A stretch of DNA of 64,000 nt from Dasyornis broadbenti (Eukaryota > Chordata > Aves > Passeriformes > Dasyornithidae). The DNA lies in contig VZRN01005622.1 in the NCBI GenBank assembly GCA_013397935.1, positions 3,909,262 to 3,973,261 on the forward strand, read 5' to 3'. The position numbers and the translations under genes were made by a program. The notes beneath the pieces are model-generated. The model did no database searches. It was not told the DNA's origin and worked only from the letters and a program-made list of their open reading frames with translations. How positions within the stretch are numbered: position 1 is the first letter of the stretch; the number at the start of each line of letters is the position of its first letter. Of the stretch, positions 48,701 to 60,886 are shown one piece after another.

Positions 48701-50410
48701 GATGGAGACAAGTGCAATGTGTATTAGCACCTTCTGTCAATCAAGCTTTATATCTTACCTGTCTTGTGAACCTCCCAGTCATGGAAAACTATTTGAAAAG
48801 AGAAAAATTTTTGTAGTCACCAAAAATTGCATGGAATTAAGGAAAAAAAAAAAGATATATATTTTTCTTAATATTCACTAGACCTCATTAATTAAGTAAG
48901 ATAAGGAATGGACCCATTTCAATTCTCTTTGTAGACCTCAAGTGAGACAGCATAACTAGATGTACTAAAAAAACCTTATAAGTCAACTTCTTTTTAAAAG
49001 AGTGGTTTAACTAATTTTAAAATGTACTAGTAGAAGGCATTTTCTTTATTTTTTTATATATCTTTATTTATATTTTCTTATTACTTCACTTTAACCTCAT
49101 TGACTCAGAGTCAGTGGGTATCCTACCACCTCCACCTTCTCACCATAAAAGATGTTGACAATATCAAATACATTAAGTGTATAATTACCAGAAGATGATC
49201 ATGAGAAATGCAGATTTTTTTAAAAAAAATCAACACTTCCACTTTAAGGCCACTTCGGCAATACTCCAATACAGATGATTTTAACTTCTGAAACATCTGT
49301 GTTCCTGAGTATTCTTCCAAGCAGTGCGTTTTGAGGTATCTTTAACATTGCTGAAAATCTTACTGCAAAAAGCCATTTTCGAAGGCATCAGATGAGCAGT
49401 TAACCTCTAGAAAATACATCTCTTCTAGCTTTATATGGTTCTAAATGAATTGTAAACTTTTGAAGTAATCTCCTGTTTCAGTTAAAGCTTCTGTGTAGGA
49501 TACAAACAATGGGTTTTCTACGGAAATAAAAGACAAACATGAATACTGATATACTCCAAGAAGAAAGTATTTTTGTTCCAGAGGTTGTGTACACACACTT
49601 GTCAAATAATATGGCAGCAGACTGTCCTTCCTGAAGTGAAATCAATGACAGATAACATTGACTTTTGTTCACAGTCAAATGAGTTGTGGGCGCTAGAAGG
49701 TCTGCTAGCAAGAAAAGGCATATTAGGCTATACAGTGTTTGATTTTTTCCCCCCCCCCTTATTGCTTAATGAGTCAAATGTAAAAGTGGAGAAAAGTAGA
49801 AAAAGAAGGCATAGGTCTTCACTACATAAGTTCTAGTGGAATCACAATGTCTTGAGACAAGTGAGAGCAAGCTCCTTCTCTCTTTTTGGAATTAGTTCCG
49901 ATTTTTCTCTGTGGAGGAACGTAGGAAGCCTGTCACATGTTTTTACAATATGTTTCTCTACATAAGTGATGTTGGTGACTTCTACGGGTTATTGTTTTTG
50001 TATGAGTAGCTCAAACTCATCAAGAGCTGTGTATGAAAGTACAGCTTCGGGTGGGGCTGGGGAAAAGGATGTAATTACTTGCTTTAAAGACATAGGCTAA
50101 TTATTACAGGTTTATTAGTAACTGTTATAAACACTTGTGTGCGTCCTCAGGGAATATTATTTTTTTCTCTTTTGCTCAGGAATGAAAAGCTTCAACAGCA
50201 ATGGTGGGAGGCAACGGACACTTGATAATTTTAAGCATCCTTGTGTTCACAGGCAAAAATACATCACAAGCATTTAATTTTGAGCATACATCTGCCAGTT
50301 ATTGAAAACAACAACAAAAAAATCTTATTAAATTGTATCTGAAAGGCCAGGTAAAGAGTAATTTTCAGTTTCTTTAGAAAGAGAATAGATCACTTGTTCT
50401 TCCTCTGCAG
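45708..50410. other. Unique sequence, no gene recognised
   Basis: Includes A21 (46995-47015), the T/G-rich tract 47448-47520, a GC-richer patch at 47700-48030 (133-codon - strand frame, no motif), an 18-base hairpin at 47992-48009 (eight pairs, two-base loop) and C10 at 49749-49758. A 30-base - strand exon-like segment at 48759-48788 is discussed in the findings. Confidence 0.5.
47448..47520. repeat. T/G-rich low-complexity tract
   Basis: TTTG and TTTTG units with T runs, of the same class as 20421-20495 and 50731-50866. Confidence 0.8.
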
Positions 50411-50458
50411 CTTCAGTTCAGCAAGAGTTCAACTGAAAGCTTCTGAAGAGGTTCTCAG
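50411..50458 (+). other. Candidate 48-nt exon, unproven
   Basis: Seen: CTTGTTCTTCCTCTGCAG ends at 50410, a strong pyrimidine-rich acceptor. CTCAG|GTGAGTGA follows 50458, an exact CAG|GTGAGT donor. The 48 bases are open only in the second forward frame, reading FSSARVQLKASEEVL. The length is a multiple of three, as in frame-preserving cassette microexons. I recognise no protein. Inferred: an alternatively spliced small exon or a pseudo-exon. Confidence 0.25.
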
Positions 50459-53078
50459 GTGAGTGAATCATAAGGATTCAATCTCTTTAAAGCCTCTGGA
50501 ATGGCTGTGAGAGAATATTGAACAGCATGACCCTCAGAAAAGTCCACATGCGTTTGTAACAGAAACATGTTGAGTGTTATGTAGCACAATGAGATTTATT
50601 AAGCCAACATATTATTTTTTTAAATGTCTACAAGAACATGGGATCAGGAAAAATAAAAAGTGATCTTTTGTTTGTAGGGGTCAAGAGAGGAATGGGAAGC
50701 AAAGGGAAAAAAACATGATTTGGGAGGTGGTTTTCTTTTTTTTTTTTTTGGTTTTTGTTTTACTTTTTGTTTTTTGGTTTTTTTGTTTGTTTGTTTGGTT
50801 GGTTTGGTTTGGTTTTGGGGTTTTGTTTTTTTTTTGGGGTTTTTTTTTTTTGTATTATTTTATTTGGCTGTAAATATTTGCCTGGACAGTTGTAACCTCT
50901 CATAATGACCTACTGGGGTTTTTGGTATCCCAAACATTTTGGGTTACAGTCTCTTTTGAGCTATTCTTACTTTGTGTGAAGGGAGAGAAAAGGAAAAGAA
51001 TTTGGAAAACACTGACATAGAGAAGAATCAAATGCTTTCCTTTTACAATATAGAAAAAAAAGGTAAGTTACATTTTCTGTGTACTTTTCCCCTTTATTTT
51101 GACCACGTAATAATGGGCAACTAAAAGATTATTTTGGTTTTTTTCTATTGGATGTCTTTTAAAACATGACCCACCCAGAAGAAACATATTAAATTCCACC
51201 TCACTGCTATTTTTAATTGCAAGGAACTCGTACTTATTTTTAAAAAAGATTTTTTGACCGAAGCATATTCCAACAGCCAAATATAATGAATGGATTTCAC
51301 TGAGAATTTGTTCTCAGGACACACAATCCTTTCACGACTTCAGACTTGGGAGTAACAAAACTGTCACCAACAACTTTGCCTGATACTTTTGACAAAGAAA
51401 AAATATGAAGGGTTTTTTCAGGGCAACAAAAATGAATTCTCTAGAAGGATTTTATTTTTTATCAGAGACTTTGTCTAACTAGAATGGGTCTCCAAGGCAG
51501 AGGAGCACAGCCAGTAATTCTGTTTCCTCCCATGCTCAGTGTCCTTTAGGCTGATGAGCTCCAGGTTTTTGGGACACTGAAGTGGTAGGCAAGTTATCAG
51601 AAAAGGCAAAGGAAGTCAATTTGCTCTTTTTATGCTAAATGAAAAAACGCTTCTCAGTAAGTATGCTATGACTGGTTTTTTCCAGCTGTGTTGCACTAAT
51701 AATACATATTGTCACATACAGCGGCAGGGCTGGTAAGGAAGTGATTCATTCCACTCAGAGCGAGATTCCACCATGACCCTTTCCAGCTCCATCGTTTCTG
51801 CTTGCGGTTGCATTGCCCCTGCTGGCTGTGCGAGCAGCTCTTCTTCCCACTGCTGTTTGATTTCCATGGAAAAGAGTAGAAACATGACTGGTACTAGCTC
51901 TGTGTCTGACTCTTGAGCAAATTATTTTAATATTCTTTTAGCAGCTCGCCCCTGCATAATAACGACTAAGTCTTATGATGAAATATTTATAAAGTCTGCA
52001 AAACAGACTGCTATGTGTGCTCCCATTTTCTTGATCATCCTTTTGATGGCTGTCTCTCAGTATTCAAAATCCGGTTTTGTTTACACTGATGTGTATTCAG
52101 AGTGACTTTTCTGAGGTATATACGTTGGAAACCCATGGCATGGTTTAGCTGAAAGGTTGAAATAACAACAAAAAGCCGTAAATATTTGGTTAGTTGGACT
52201 CTTGCGGCTGAGTCTTTTTCTTCTTTGGAATGCGTGTAGTGCATAATGAGGTGCAGAGGGAAGACATGGCAAGTATTCTCAAGGGATTTACGTAAATAAG
52301 AAGTATTGGCACTTTTCTCGGTAATATTAAGTTTCTGAGCAAAATGTTAAATCGAAAAAAAAGTCAAGGAAATGGTGCATAAAATGTGTATGAATCAGGT
52401 CCTAACTCAGTAATCTAACTCTTGGGGAACAATTAAGGCATAACAGTCTCAAGGAATTTATCTGTCATTTTTACTGGGACACAGGGAATTAAGAAAAAAA
52501 AAGAACACTAATGGAAATCTTAATTATACATACCTAATTATGAAAACTTCACAGAATAGAAATGCAGACAAGGAAAGCTTTCTAACACTAATAATGCTGC
52601 TTAGAAAATACCATAAACAAGGGTAAGAGCTTGGAAGGATCCCTGATGAAATCCTTTTCTAGTCTTCCGTAGGATTCAAAGGCGCACTTGTAAGAAAAAG
52701 GAAAACAAACCATCACAATTCTGCAACCATAATTTTAGTAAAAGGTAAATGTCTTTACCTATAATGGAATCAAACACAATTTACCTTTCTCTAATTGCAG
52801 ACACTTAAGAGTGTTTATATATGAAGTATTCATGTTTTAAAGGAACAAAGAAGTAGCAACTCACACAATTTCCACACTCCCCAGTGTAAGATCCTGCCTC
52901 AGCTGCAATCATCGTCTTTTAAAATAAGAAAGGTTTTGGTTTTAACTTGTCTGTATAATCCAAAATATCTTGGGGTTGAAACTCTGGGATAATGAGTGAG
53001 AATGCACATCTCAGAGTCTAGGAACACTGAAGAGGGAGAGTATCAAGGATATTGAAAGTAAGATTAAAAAATATAATT
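50459..53078. other. Unique sequence, no gene recognised
   Basis: Contains the T/G-rich tract listed next. GGTAAGTT at 51061-51068 is a donor-like word without a matching acceptor that I trust. No repeat family identified; frames do not exceed 70 codons. Confidence 0.5.
50731..50866. repeat. Long T/G-rich low-complexity tract
   Basis: About 135 bases of T runs broken by G and GG/GGG, including GTTTGTTTGTTTGGTTGG near 50785. It is the reverse-strand form of the A/C-rich tract class. The 61-codon frame across it (Phe, Gly, Val, Leu only) is an artefact. Confidence 0.9.
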
Positions 53079-53108
53079 CTGTATTAATGGCATGTGCCAT
53101 TAATACAG
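53079..53108. repeat. 14-bp perfect inverted repeat with 2-base spacer
   Basis: Left arm CTGTATTAATGGCA (53079-53092), spacer TG, right arm TGCCATTAATACAG (53095-53108). All 14 pairs match. Perfection over 28 arm bases is very unlikely by chance in a window of this size. The flanks do not extend the pairing. Confidence 0.9.
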
Positions 53109-54659
53109 TTTCATTGTATGCCACATTCCTTACTTCCAGAATGGCCAGAAATCCTGGCAGGAATAATTAGCATGCTCAGGATGTGTGTTTTACCTTTGTA
53201 AACTCTTCTGGCTCTTGCTGGTTTTGGGGGTGGTATTATGGAAGAAACATTTTATTAGGACTAAGCTTTCATTTATTCCACTCAATTATCAGTGCTTAAA
53301 CAAGGCATTTATATTTAAAACCTCCCTTGCCCCTCCTGAATGGAAGTGTGTGCCCTGCACAGATCCCTCTTAGACCATGGGGTGCCTTCACCAGCTGTGG
53401 GCTGAGCTGAAAAGAACATCCCTCTCCCCAGCAGGATAGACACAGGCTGGATGTCCCAGAAGCTTTTTGGTACAAGAAATTGTTGATTAGTTTGGCCATT
53501 TTTTATTGCCTGGCCCAGCAGGATCCTGAGTGAGGCAGGGCTCTTTTAGCTCACGTTGAATTCAGAGAAAGATAAGATCATTTTCTTTGGTTTTTGTGTT
53601 TATATGGTTTTTTTTTTTTTTTTTTTCTTTTTTGGGCTAGGAGGAGTAGGTGATGTAATGATTTACTGCTCCTTTAGGCGGAAAGACCGTGGGAGCATAT
53701 GGTTCTGCATGTCCTAAAGTTAATTCACTGTGTCACCTAACCACCATCTCTCCTGTAGGGAAAAGTTCTCAAGCCCTTACCTGGCAGGATTTAAATGTGA
53801 AACACGTAAAGGACATTTCAGAAAACACATAAAATACTTTTGTAGATGAACTTTAAGTCCCGTAAGGTCTATTTAATCATGTACATAAAGAACAAAAGAC
53901 TTCTGATAAAGAACTGGTTTAAGAACCAAAATGAATACTTTTCCTAAAAGAAATGGATAAACAGTTATCCTTACTCAGGAAGTCTGTGGTATGAAACCTT
54001 TATCACATCAAACAATAATGAAGGGTGACTTTTAAATCCTCAACCATTCTAAACAGTGGCTCTGAAAATGAAGCATTACTGATGATTTTGACAAGAAAAA
54101 TATATGAGGGAAAAGGAGATGTAGCACAGAAATAAGCTTTTTATTTTCACTGACCTCGGTCAATCTTGTCCTTGTTTTTAAAATATTTTAGCAGTTGACA
54201 TGCTACAAAATATGCCATTCATTAGATCTGTCAGAGGCAGCAGCTTGGGTAAATGGATGTGAAGGATTAGCCAAACTCTATGAAAGGCAGAAATAGTGAT
54301 AATCTTGCAGAAAAGTGATATACAAATATCTAAACATTGCCCTTTTTTCAGTGTGCCAGAGATATAACAAACTCCAATGCGAATGACAAGTGTACTATGA
54401 AGTTAAAAAGAAAGATGAAAAAGAAGAGAAGGAGTCATAGAGCTTTTTTAATGTTTCATACTTGAAACAGGAAGTTGGTTGGGATTTCTATTTTGGGGTG
54501 TTTTCTAAGGTAATAAATATGTGTGGTAACAATAGATACCAGATGGAATGAAATTAATTTTTAAATTTTTTTAGAACAAGCTGATTGTCCGAAAATGTGT
54601 CAGTGAAGAGCTGTTAGGTGAGAATGATCTTGTGTCAGTTTGGTATTGCTAACCATAAA

Positions 54660-54715
54660 ATATTTCTATAATATATATGTATTATAATTATATTTATATT
54701 ATTCATCTGCCCATT
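54660..54715. repeat. AT-rich simple sequence
   Basis: TATAATATATATGTATTATA and similar words with almost no G or C. Low complexity. Confidence 0.7.
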
Positions 54716-57001
54716 AAGTACTTAGGAATTCAAAGTTCTCAGTGCACCTAGCACAGAACAGCACTCATGCTTGTTTACAGACATGGTGACAACACAAATG
54801 ATCACCACAGAAATTACAGAATCCTTTTAAAAATGAATTAATAATCTAATTATTTATATATATATTTAATTTTTCTTTAATTTACTAATTAACAAAAGAA
54901 AATTTACCTTATTTTACCCAAGAGACTCTACAGTCCCTTTAGAAACATTCCTTCATAGAACAACAAACTTATCCCAGGCCATAGCCTTGTCATTTTAGTC
55001 ACAAAAATGTGATCTGAATAATTGATTTTAATAATTGAGTAACAATAATAAATGATAATAAAATATCAGGGAAGGAAAATACATCAATTAAAGTAAATTT
55101 GGAGGTGACTGACTTGGCAATCAGAACATATTCTTGGAGAAATGAAGACACGGTATTTTGCAAACAATCTAATACGATTATAAAGGTATTCTGAAATAAA
55201 CATGGATATGTGAAGAGATTTCAAGGTATTTTAAAGCATTTCAGCATTATTCTGGGATTTATTTTCTATTCTGCCTGCTTTTGAAGTTTGAACATTATTA
55301 GCTTATGAAATTTATCACATTTAAATGTAACTGAAGCATATGCTAGACAAATTATTGTAAAAATGTATGGGTGTTCTGGTAAGCAAAGCTCAGCAGAACT
55401 ATTTAAGTACATTTAAATAGAATTTTTCGAATATGACATCTATTCCTATTCCTTGGTGCTCATGGAAAAAAGGCAATATCAGCAGTCTAGTTCCAGTCTA
55501 GTTCTTATTTGGGCTGGTCTACGCTAAAAATCGTCATTTGCAACTGGTACAGTACAGTCCCGGCAGTGAAGAAAATCTTTAAAGTTGGAGACAATGAAAT
55601 ATGTTAAAAATCGGAGTAGGAAAGTTTATATAGAATCCTAGTTTGCTTTTAAAGAACAGCATCTTCATAAGAACTTGCAGTGTATCCCATTTTTAAAAAA
55701 AATAAGAAAATTCTTTTGTTTATTTCCTTCTTTATAACTTTGTTATGATTACGGCTGCCTCACTATTCTATAACCGAGTGTTCTATGTGACTGATTCTTT
55801 TTTTTGTGCTTGCATTACTGTGCATTTATTTTTAATTTTTTTTTAATCTTTGAAAAATAAATATTATTGCCCTTCCCTCAGTCATCTCAATCAGTACTGC
55901 TACAGTCAAAGCCACTCTATATAAGACTTTTTTCCCCTCAAAAATTTGTATTAATATAAAAAGTACTTGATGGGGGAAAGGGTGTTTATTTTTTGAAACT
56001 TTTTTAATTATAAAAGGAATGCATTATCACTTACAAAAATTAAAAAGCACTAGAGGACAGTCCTTCTGAGACATCTGTTATACTGCCACACTTATGACCC
56101 GTCCTTTAGTTTATTTACACTCCATGCACCTGAAATTCTCCTTTTGTTTGTTTCAATGAGCTTATATTTGCCTTCAGCAGGGGTATATGAAAGGGGAATC
56201 TGAAATTTCAGATCATTTTTAACTGGGTGCCGGAGGGGAGAGTAGAAGTAAAACTTTATAACATTTGGACCTTTGGAACGTTTGTAAATCAACACTCTAA
56301 AGCTTAAACCTGTTCCATGCTCTTTAGCATAACAATACACCATATATGTTCATGTTTATCACTGTAAAGTGTGTAAAAAATGTCACTGCTACTGGATTTG
56401 TGGCTGAACGGAGAATTATGTTTTACAAATATTTTGCACCTTATTATGCAGAGGCATCAATTACTATAAAAATGTGAGAAATGTAGAAAATTAGACCCAA
56501 CAGATAAAGATTTTCCCATCTAATACTTGTATGCCTCTCCGGTTCACCAAGAATTTTATAAGGGGCAACAAGATAAGAGAATTGAGGTTTTTTTTTACAG
56601 AATGTTTTTGAAGCATTATCATTTCAGTCTCTAGTTCCAGAATTGTTTTCTGCTAAGTGAGAGAGTGGTGCAGTTACTCTATTATTCTTTTTTTTCCCTC
56701 GCTTCATGTAGCTACAGTGAGTAGTGAGCTCCAATCCCTGCCATTTGCAAGTCAGGAGGGCCTTATCATGTTGAAGTCCAACAGATGATAGCCCACCAGA
56801 AAGATCCTGTGTCTTGAGATTTTTGCCTAACTTAAGGGTATTTCCTGTAATATTGGAGGAAGATCCTACACAGAGTCAGTACACAGAGTTTGAGCGGTAA
56901 ACTTTCATTTATTCAGCCTGAATAAGGCATCACAAGTGGCAAGAAGGTTGTAGCCTTCACTACTGTGGGGGGAAGATTGTTGGGATTTTTATCACTTCAT
57001 C

Positions 57002-57052
57002 TTTTTTTTTTTTTTCCATATGTATATACATATATATATTTGCACACACACC
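57002..57052. repeat. T run plus TA/CA microsatellite
   Basis: A T run (57002-57015), then CATATGTATATACATATATA and a short CA run (about 57042-57051). Confidence 0.75.
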
Positions 57053-58258
57053 CCTGCAGTTCAAAAATATACCTGAGTAATTATCTTTCAATTCATAAAA
57101 GAAGACCAGAGAACTAAAACAGACACGAAGTACTCCCTAAGCCTCCCCTCACTTCCCCCGTCCAGGTAAAATAAGAATCCCCAAAAGATAAAGAAACATT
57201 GACCTAAACCAGGAAAGATCAGCAGTTAGATCTGTGTAGCCTGTGCCCCCACACTATGGAAATGCAAGTGAAAGACTGGGTTTGATATTCTGGATACTGT
57301 CGTCCTTTTCCATCCCTAGCCCAAGTTATATCCTGTGTTCTCTTAGTTTAGCAAATGGTGGCTGCATGATTTCCCTCTCACTCAGTTTCTTATCTGTACG
57401 ACGGAAAGGGTGCTGAATTATTGAAACATGACTTACTGAAAGAAAGAAATAAGAACTAAATGATGCTGGTTTACCATCTGTTGACCTCTTACCTTGCTGC
57501 TGTTTGAGATAGTCACCTATCTCAAGAATGTTCAAGAACTTTGACGTTTGTCAATGTGATAGGAAAATGAAAGAGATATTTTTCTGGGCTTGCTGAAAAC
57601 ACTTGGATCATTTAAGGACAAAAACTTCATTTTTTCAAACTATGTATTTTAGCATTAACTTATAATTAACATTGGACAAACTTAAAAAACCATGCATTTC
57701 TTTGATCTTTGAATGGATTGGTGTGGTCCTGGGTGCTGCAGCAAAATCATAGCCTATAAAATGATAATATTCTTCTGACTTTGGATGATCTGTAGCAGTT
57801 CCCAGAGGAATTGAGGATGAGAGAAACTATATATACACATTGGAAAAGTTTCTATTTTTTGGATAACTTCTGGACTTTTTTTGTCTTCATTTCTAATTCT
57901 TGTCTTGTAGAGAGTAATTTTTACAGCCTGAAATAATCAGGAGCTCTGTAATTGACTTCAGGATTTGACCCAGCTAAGTTTTTGTTGAGTTTTTTCTGCA
58001 ATTTTAATAAAATTATAAATAACTTTATGTTCACCCCTCTGCTAAGGAAGCCCTAAAAGAATAGTTCCTACTTTTCTTGCTATCAATGTGATATTTGTGT
58101 ATTATGGTATTACAAATAAACCATTTATATTAGGGCCAACTTTTTGGAGAGTCCCTACCAAAGAGTCTGCAATGAGATTATTCTTTGCTCTGTGGTACGT
58201 GACTGCAGAGGCAATTGCTGCACTAATTTTGTATAAATGCATTGTAGTAGACTTGCCT

Positions 58259-58807
58259 TGACTGGATTTCAGGCTTCCCACCCTGCAGGTCTCTCACTCT
58301 CCCCTCCCCAACAGCACAGGGGAAGAAAATAAGACGGGCAAGCTTGTGGGTTGAGATGAGGGCAGTTTAATGAATCAAGTAAAGGTCCCACACAGCAGCA
58401 AGGCAAGATGAGGAGATTTATTCTCTTATTCCCATTAGCAGGCAGTGTCCAGCCACTGGGAAGCAGGGCCTCAGGGTGAGTAGCTGCTTTGGAAGATCAT
58501 GGGCTTAGTAATGAAACCTTCACTCCCCGGCCTTTCCTATGCCTTTTATTGCTGAGCATGGTGTGGTGTGATATGGATTGTCCTGGCCAGTTGAAGTCAG
58601 CTGTCCCAGCTGCCTCCCCTCCCAAACTTTTGCTCATCCTTTCGGCCTTCTGTCCTGAGAGAATGGCCTGATGTTGTGTGAGCCCTGCTCAGCAATAGCA
58701 GAAACTTTGGCGCTTTATCAACACCATTTTCGCCACAAATGCAACACATGACACTATTATGGGCTGCTGTGGGGAAAGTTAACTCCATCCCAACCAGACC
58801 CAGAACA
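58259..58807 (-). mobile_element. Solo LTR of the same ERV family, different sublineage
   Basis: Read on the - strand it starts TGTTCTGGGTCTGGTTGGGA (58807 downwards), continues with TTAACTTTCCCC, GCATTTGTGGCG, GGTGTTGATAA, TTGCTGAGCAGG, GGGACAGCTGACTTCAACTG, the promoter-like CATGCTCAGCAATAAAAGGC, CACTGCCTGCTAATGGGAAT, the R/U5 part ACTTGATTCATTAAACTG, then CATCTCAACCCACAAGCTTG, and ends near CTGAAATCCAGTCA at 58259. This matches the avian LTR that I recall over its full length, including the polyadenylation part lost to the gap in the first LTR. There is no internal sequence beside it, so it is a solo LTR. The flanks 58254-58258 and 58808-58812 share only GCC, so the duplication is unclear. 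Confidence 0.88.
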
Positions 58808-60784
58808 GCCATCATCCAAAAAAACTCTAGTTGTTTTGGCAAGTGCAGCAACGCAATAAAGATGTTTTATTATTTGCTTTTATTGTTTGTGTCTTTAAAA
58901 GGCCATTAAAAATAACAGCCCAAATGTTTCTGTGGTTTGTGGGATCTATATGTGTCAGTATTAAAGTGAGTCATACCATCACAGTCATGATCGGTTATTG
59001 GCATTTTACTTAAAAAGAAAAAGTATGGCTTGCTTGTACCGTTTTTTTCTTTCTGCTTTAGTAGCATCTCCATCCTAGGAGCTATTATGAATGTTTATGT
59101 AAGAAAACTTCCACATAGAAGAATTCCAGCCTTTATCAAGCGTTACCAATTTTGCAATGAATTTGAGGAAAATATGTTCAAAGTATTACCCTGTGTAAAC
59201 ATGTTCTAGGTGATTGCATAACACATTGATCTTGGTGAGATAAATATCAAACCATTTCCTGACGATACTCATTTGAACCACATGTATCTGAAACCACACA
59301 GGCAATTCCAATATTTAATAGTGCCTGTGGGTTTGGTTCATAGTTGAAATGAAAGATAATTGTTTCCATGGGCTGTCAGCAGTGAACTGGTGTGTGGTTA
59401 CTTTTCTCCTGCAGTGGAAGGGTGGCTGGTGCCTCCTTTAAACCTTCTAATTCGACCAGGATAAGTTAAGTGCTGTTACTGCCTGGTTTGGCAGCTGTCC
59501 AGCTAGTCACCATTCATTTTTTCACTTGAAAAGCTCAATAAAGATTTCTGCATCTATATCCCAAAACCTGAAATCCTGATATGGATGGTGCAGCCTTCAT
59601 ACCAACCCTAGCTGAAAACAACACAAGGCCTCTGGACTGATTCTTGTGAGGTTTTGTCTGGACTTTTCTCAATCCGCCTAAAGCTTTCTTTAGTTTTGTA
59701 TAAATGATAGTAACAAATAAAGTTTCTTCTGCATAGAAAAAGCATTTATAATCTTCACATAATGAAGTAATAAAGAGCATGGAGGTGGTATAGCAGCAGA
59801 GGCTTGAAAGTGGGGACCTGGTGCAGTACAGAGGGGTGTGGGTGTGACATGGTAAGGAAAGTGTCACACGTTGACGCTGGAGACTGCAGGAAACAACTCA
59901 CCTGTGACTATTTGTTGATAAGTAAAGAAGAAAAAGGTGTGGGAGTTGGACAGTATGGGTTTTAGGTTATCAAAGACCAAATATCAGTTATATGTAAGAC
60001 ACTCCATATATAGTGCATTTAATTGTAAAGTGGAATTGCAGATCAAGAAAGGAAAGCAAAGTGCAAGAAGTGATAAGATAAAAAAATAGAAATATATCCC
60101 TCGCTGGACCCTAGAAAGAGGAAGATGAAGTTATTCTGCCACCAAAGAGAAAAAAGAACCCCCTGCCTTCAACATATCTTTTCCTCTAAAGGACTTGCTG
60201 TCAGAGTCCTCCCGCCTCCAAAGTCTGGCCAATAACCTTAGGACTAAGAAGAGGAGTAGAAGGGTACATCAGGACAATAGGGAATGACTAGGTACTAGGA
60301 GTTGTCTGTATAGCAGTTTTATGTCTGTTATTATTGAGGCCTTTTCTCTAACAGCAATCTTTTTCTAGGGAGGGGTTTTGGTTTCGGGGTTTTTTGCTGT
60401 CTTTTTTTCATTTGTCTCTAATTAGTAGATTTGGAATTATTTGATTAGATAGCTAGAATTTCAATTACACAAGCAATAATTCTTGACTTTGCTCATTAGA
60501 AGTATTTTCCTTTGCCCAAACAATTATCTGAGTCTATCAACACCTCCCCAGCTTCTATATTATTGTTACAGTTCATCATTATAGAAAAAGATATTCAATA
60601 CTTGTTTTACCAAATAAAAAATAGCTCAAATTATTATTTGCTTGTAATTACATAACCAAGAAGGAAGTGAAATAGTATTTCTCTGTCTTTTCAATAATGT
60701 CAGCAATATTGACTTCTGAACAAAATTTTAACTATATGAATTCCATATTGTATTGGTTGCTTGCAAGTGCCTCACCATGTCAAT
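58808..60784. other. Unique sequence, no gene recognised
   Basis: Frames reach 110 codons (59535-59867, - strand) with no motif. CTCACCTGTG at 59900-59909 is a donor-like word on the - strand, but only a six-base exon would fit before the nearest acceptor. No repeat family identified. Confidence 0.5.
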
Positions 60785-60886
60785 AAAAAAACACAAAACA
60801 AAACCAAAACAAAACAAAAACAACCCAAAAAAACCCCCAAAACAAAACAAAAAACCCAACCAACCAAACAACAACAACAAAAACCT
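60785..60886. repeat. A/C-rich low-complexity tract
   Basis: CAAAA, CCAAAA and CCCAAAA units followed by ACCAACCAACC and a (CAA) run. Same class as 32624-32834 and 45207-45403. Confidence 0.9.

Larger units (their letters stand above)
53109..58258. other. Long unique AT-rich stretch, no gene recognised
   Basis: Holds T19 at 53608-53626, AT-rich simple sequence at 54660-54715 and 54843-54872, and a T run with a TA/CA microsatellite at 57002-57052. Frames do not exceed 83 codons. No element of known family was identified. Confidence 0.5.

Noticed and set aside
59900..59920. CAG|GTGAGT donor word on the - strand
   Set aside because: The nearest acceptor would leave an exon of only six bases and has the pyrimidine tract set back from the AG.
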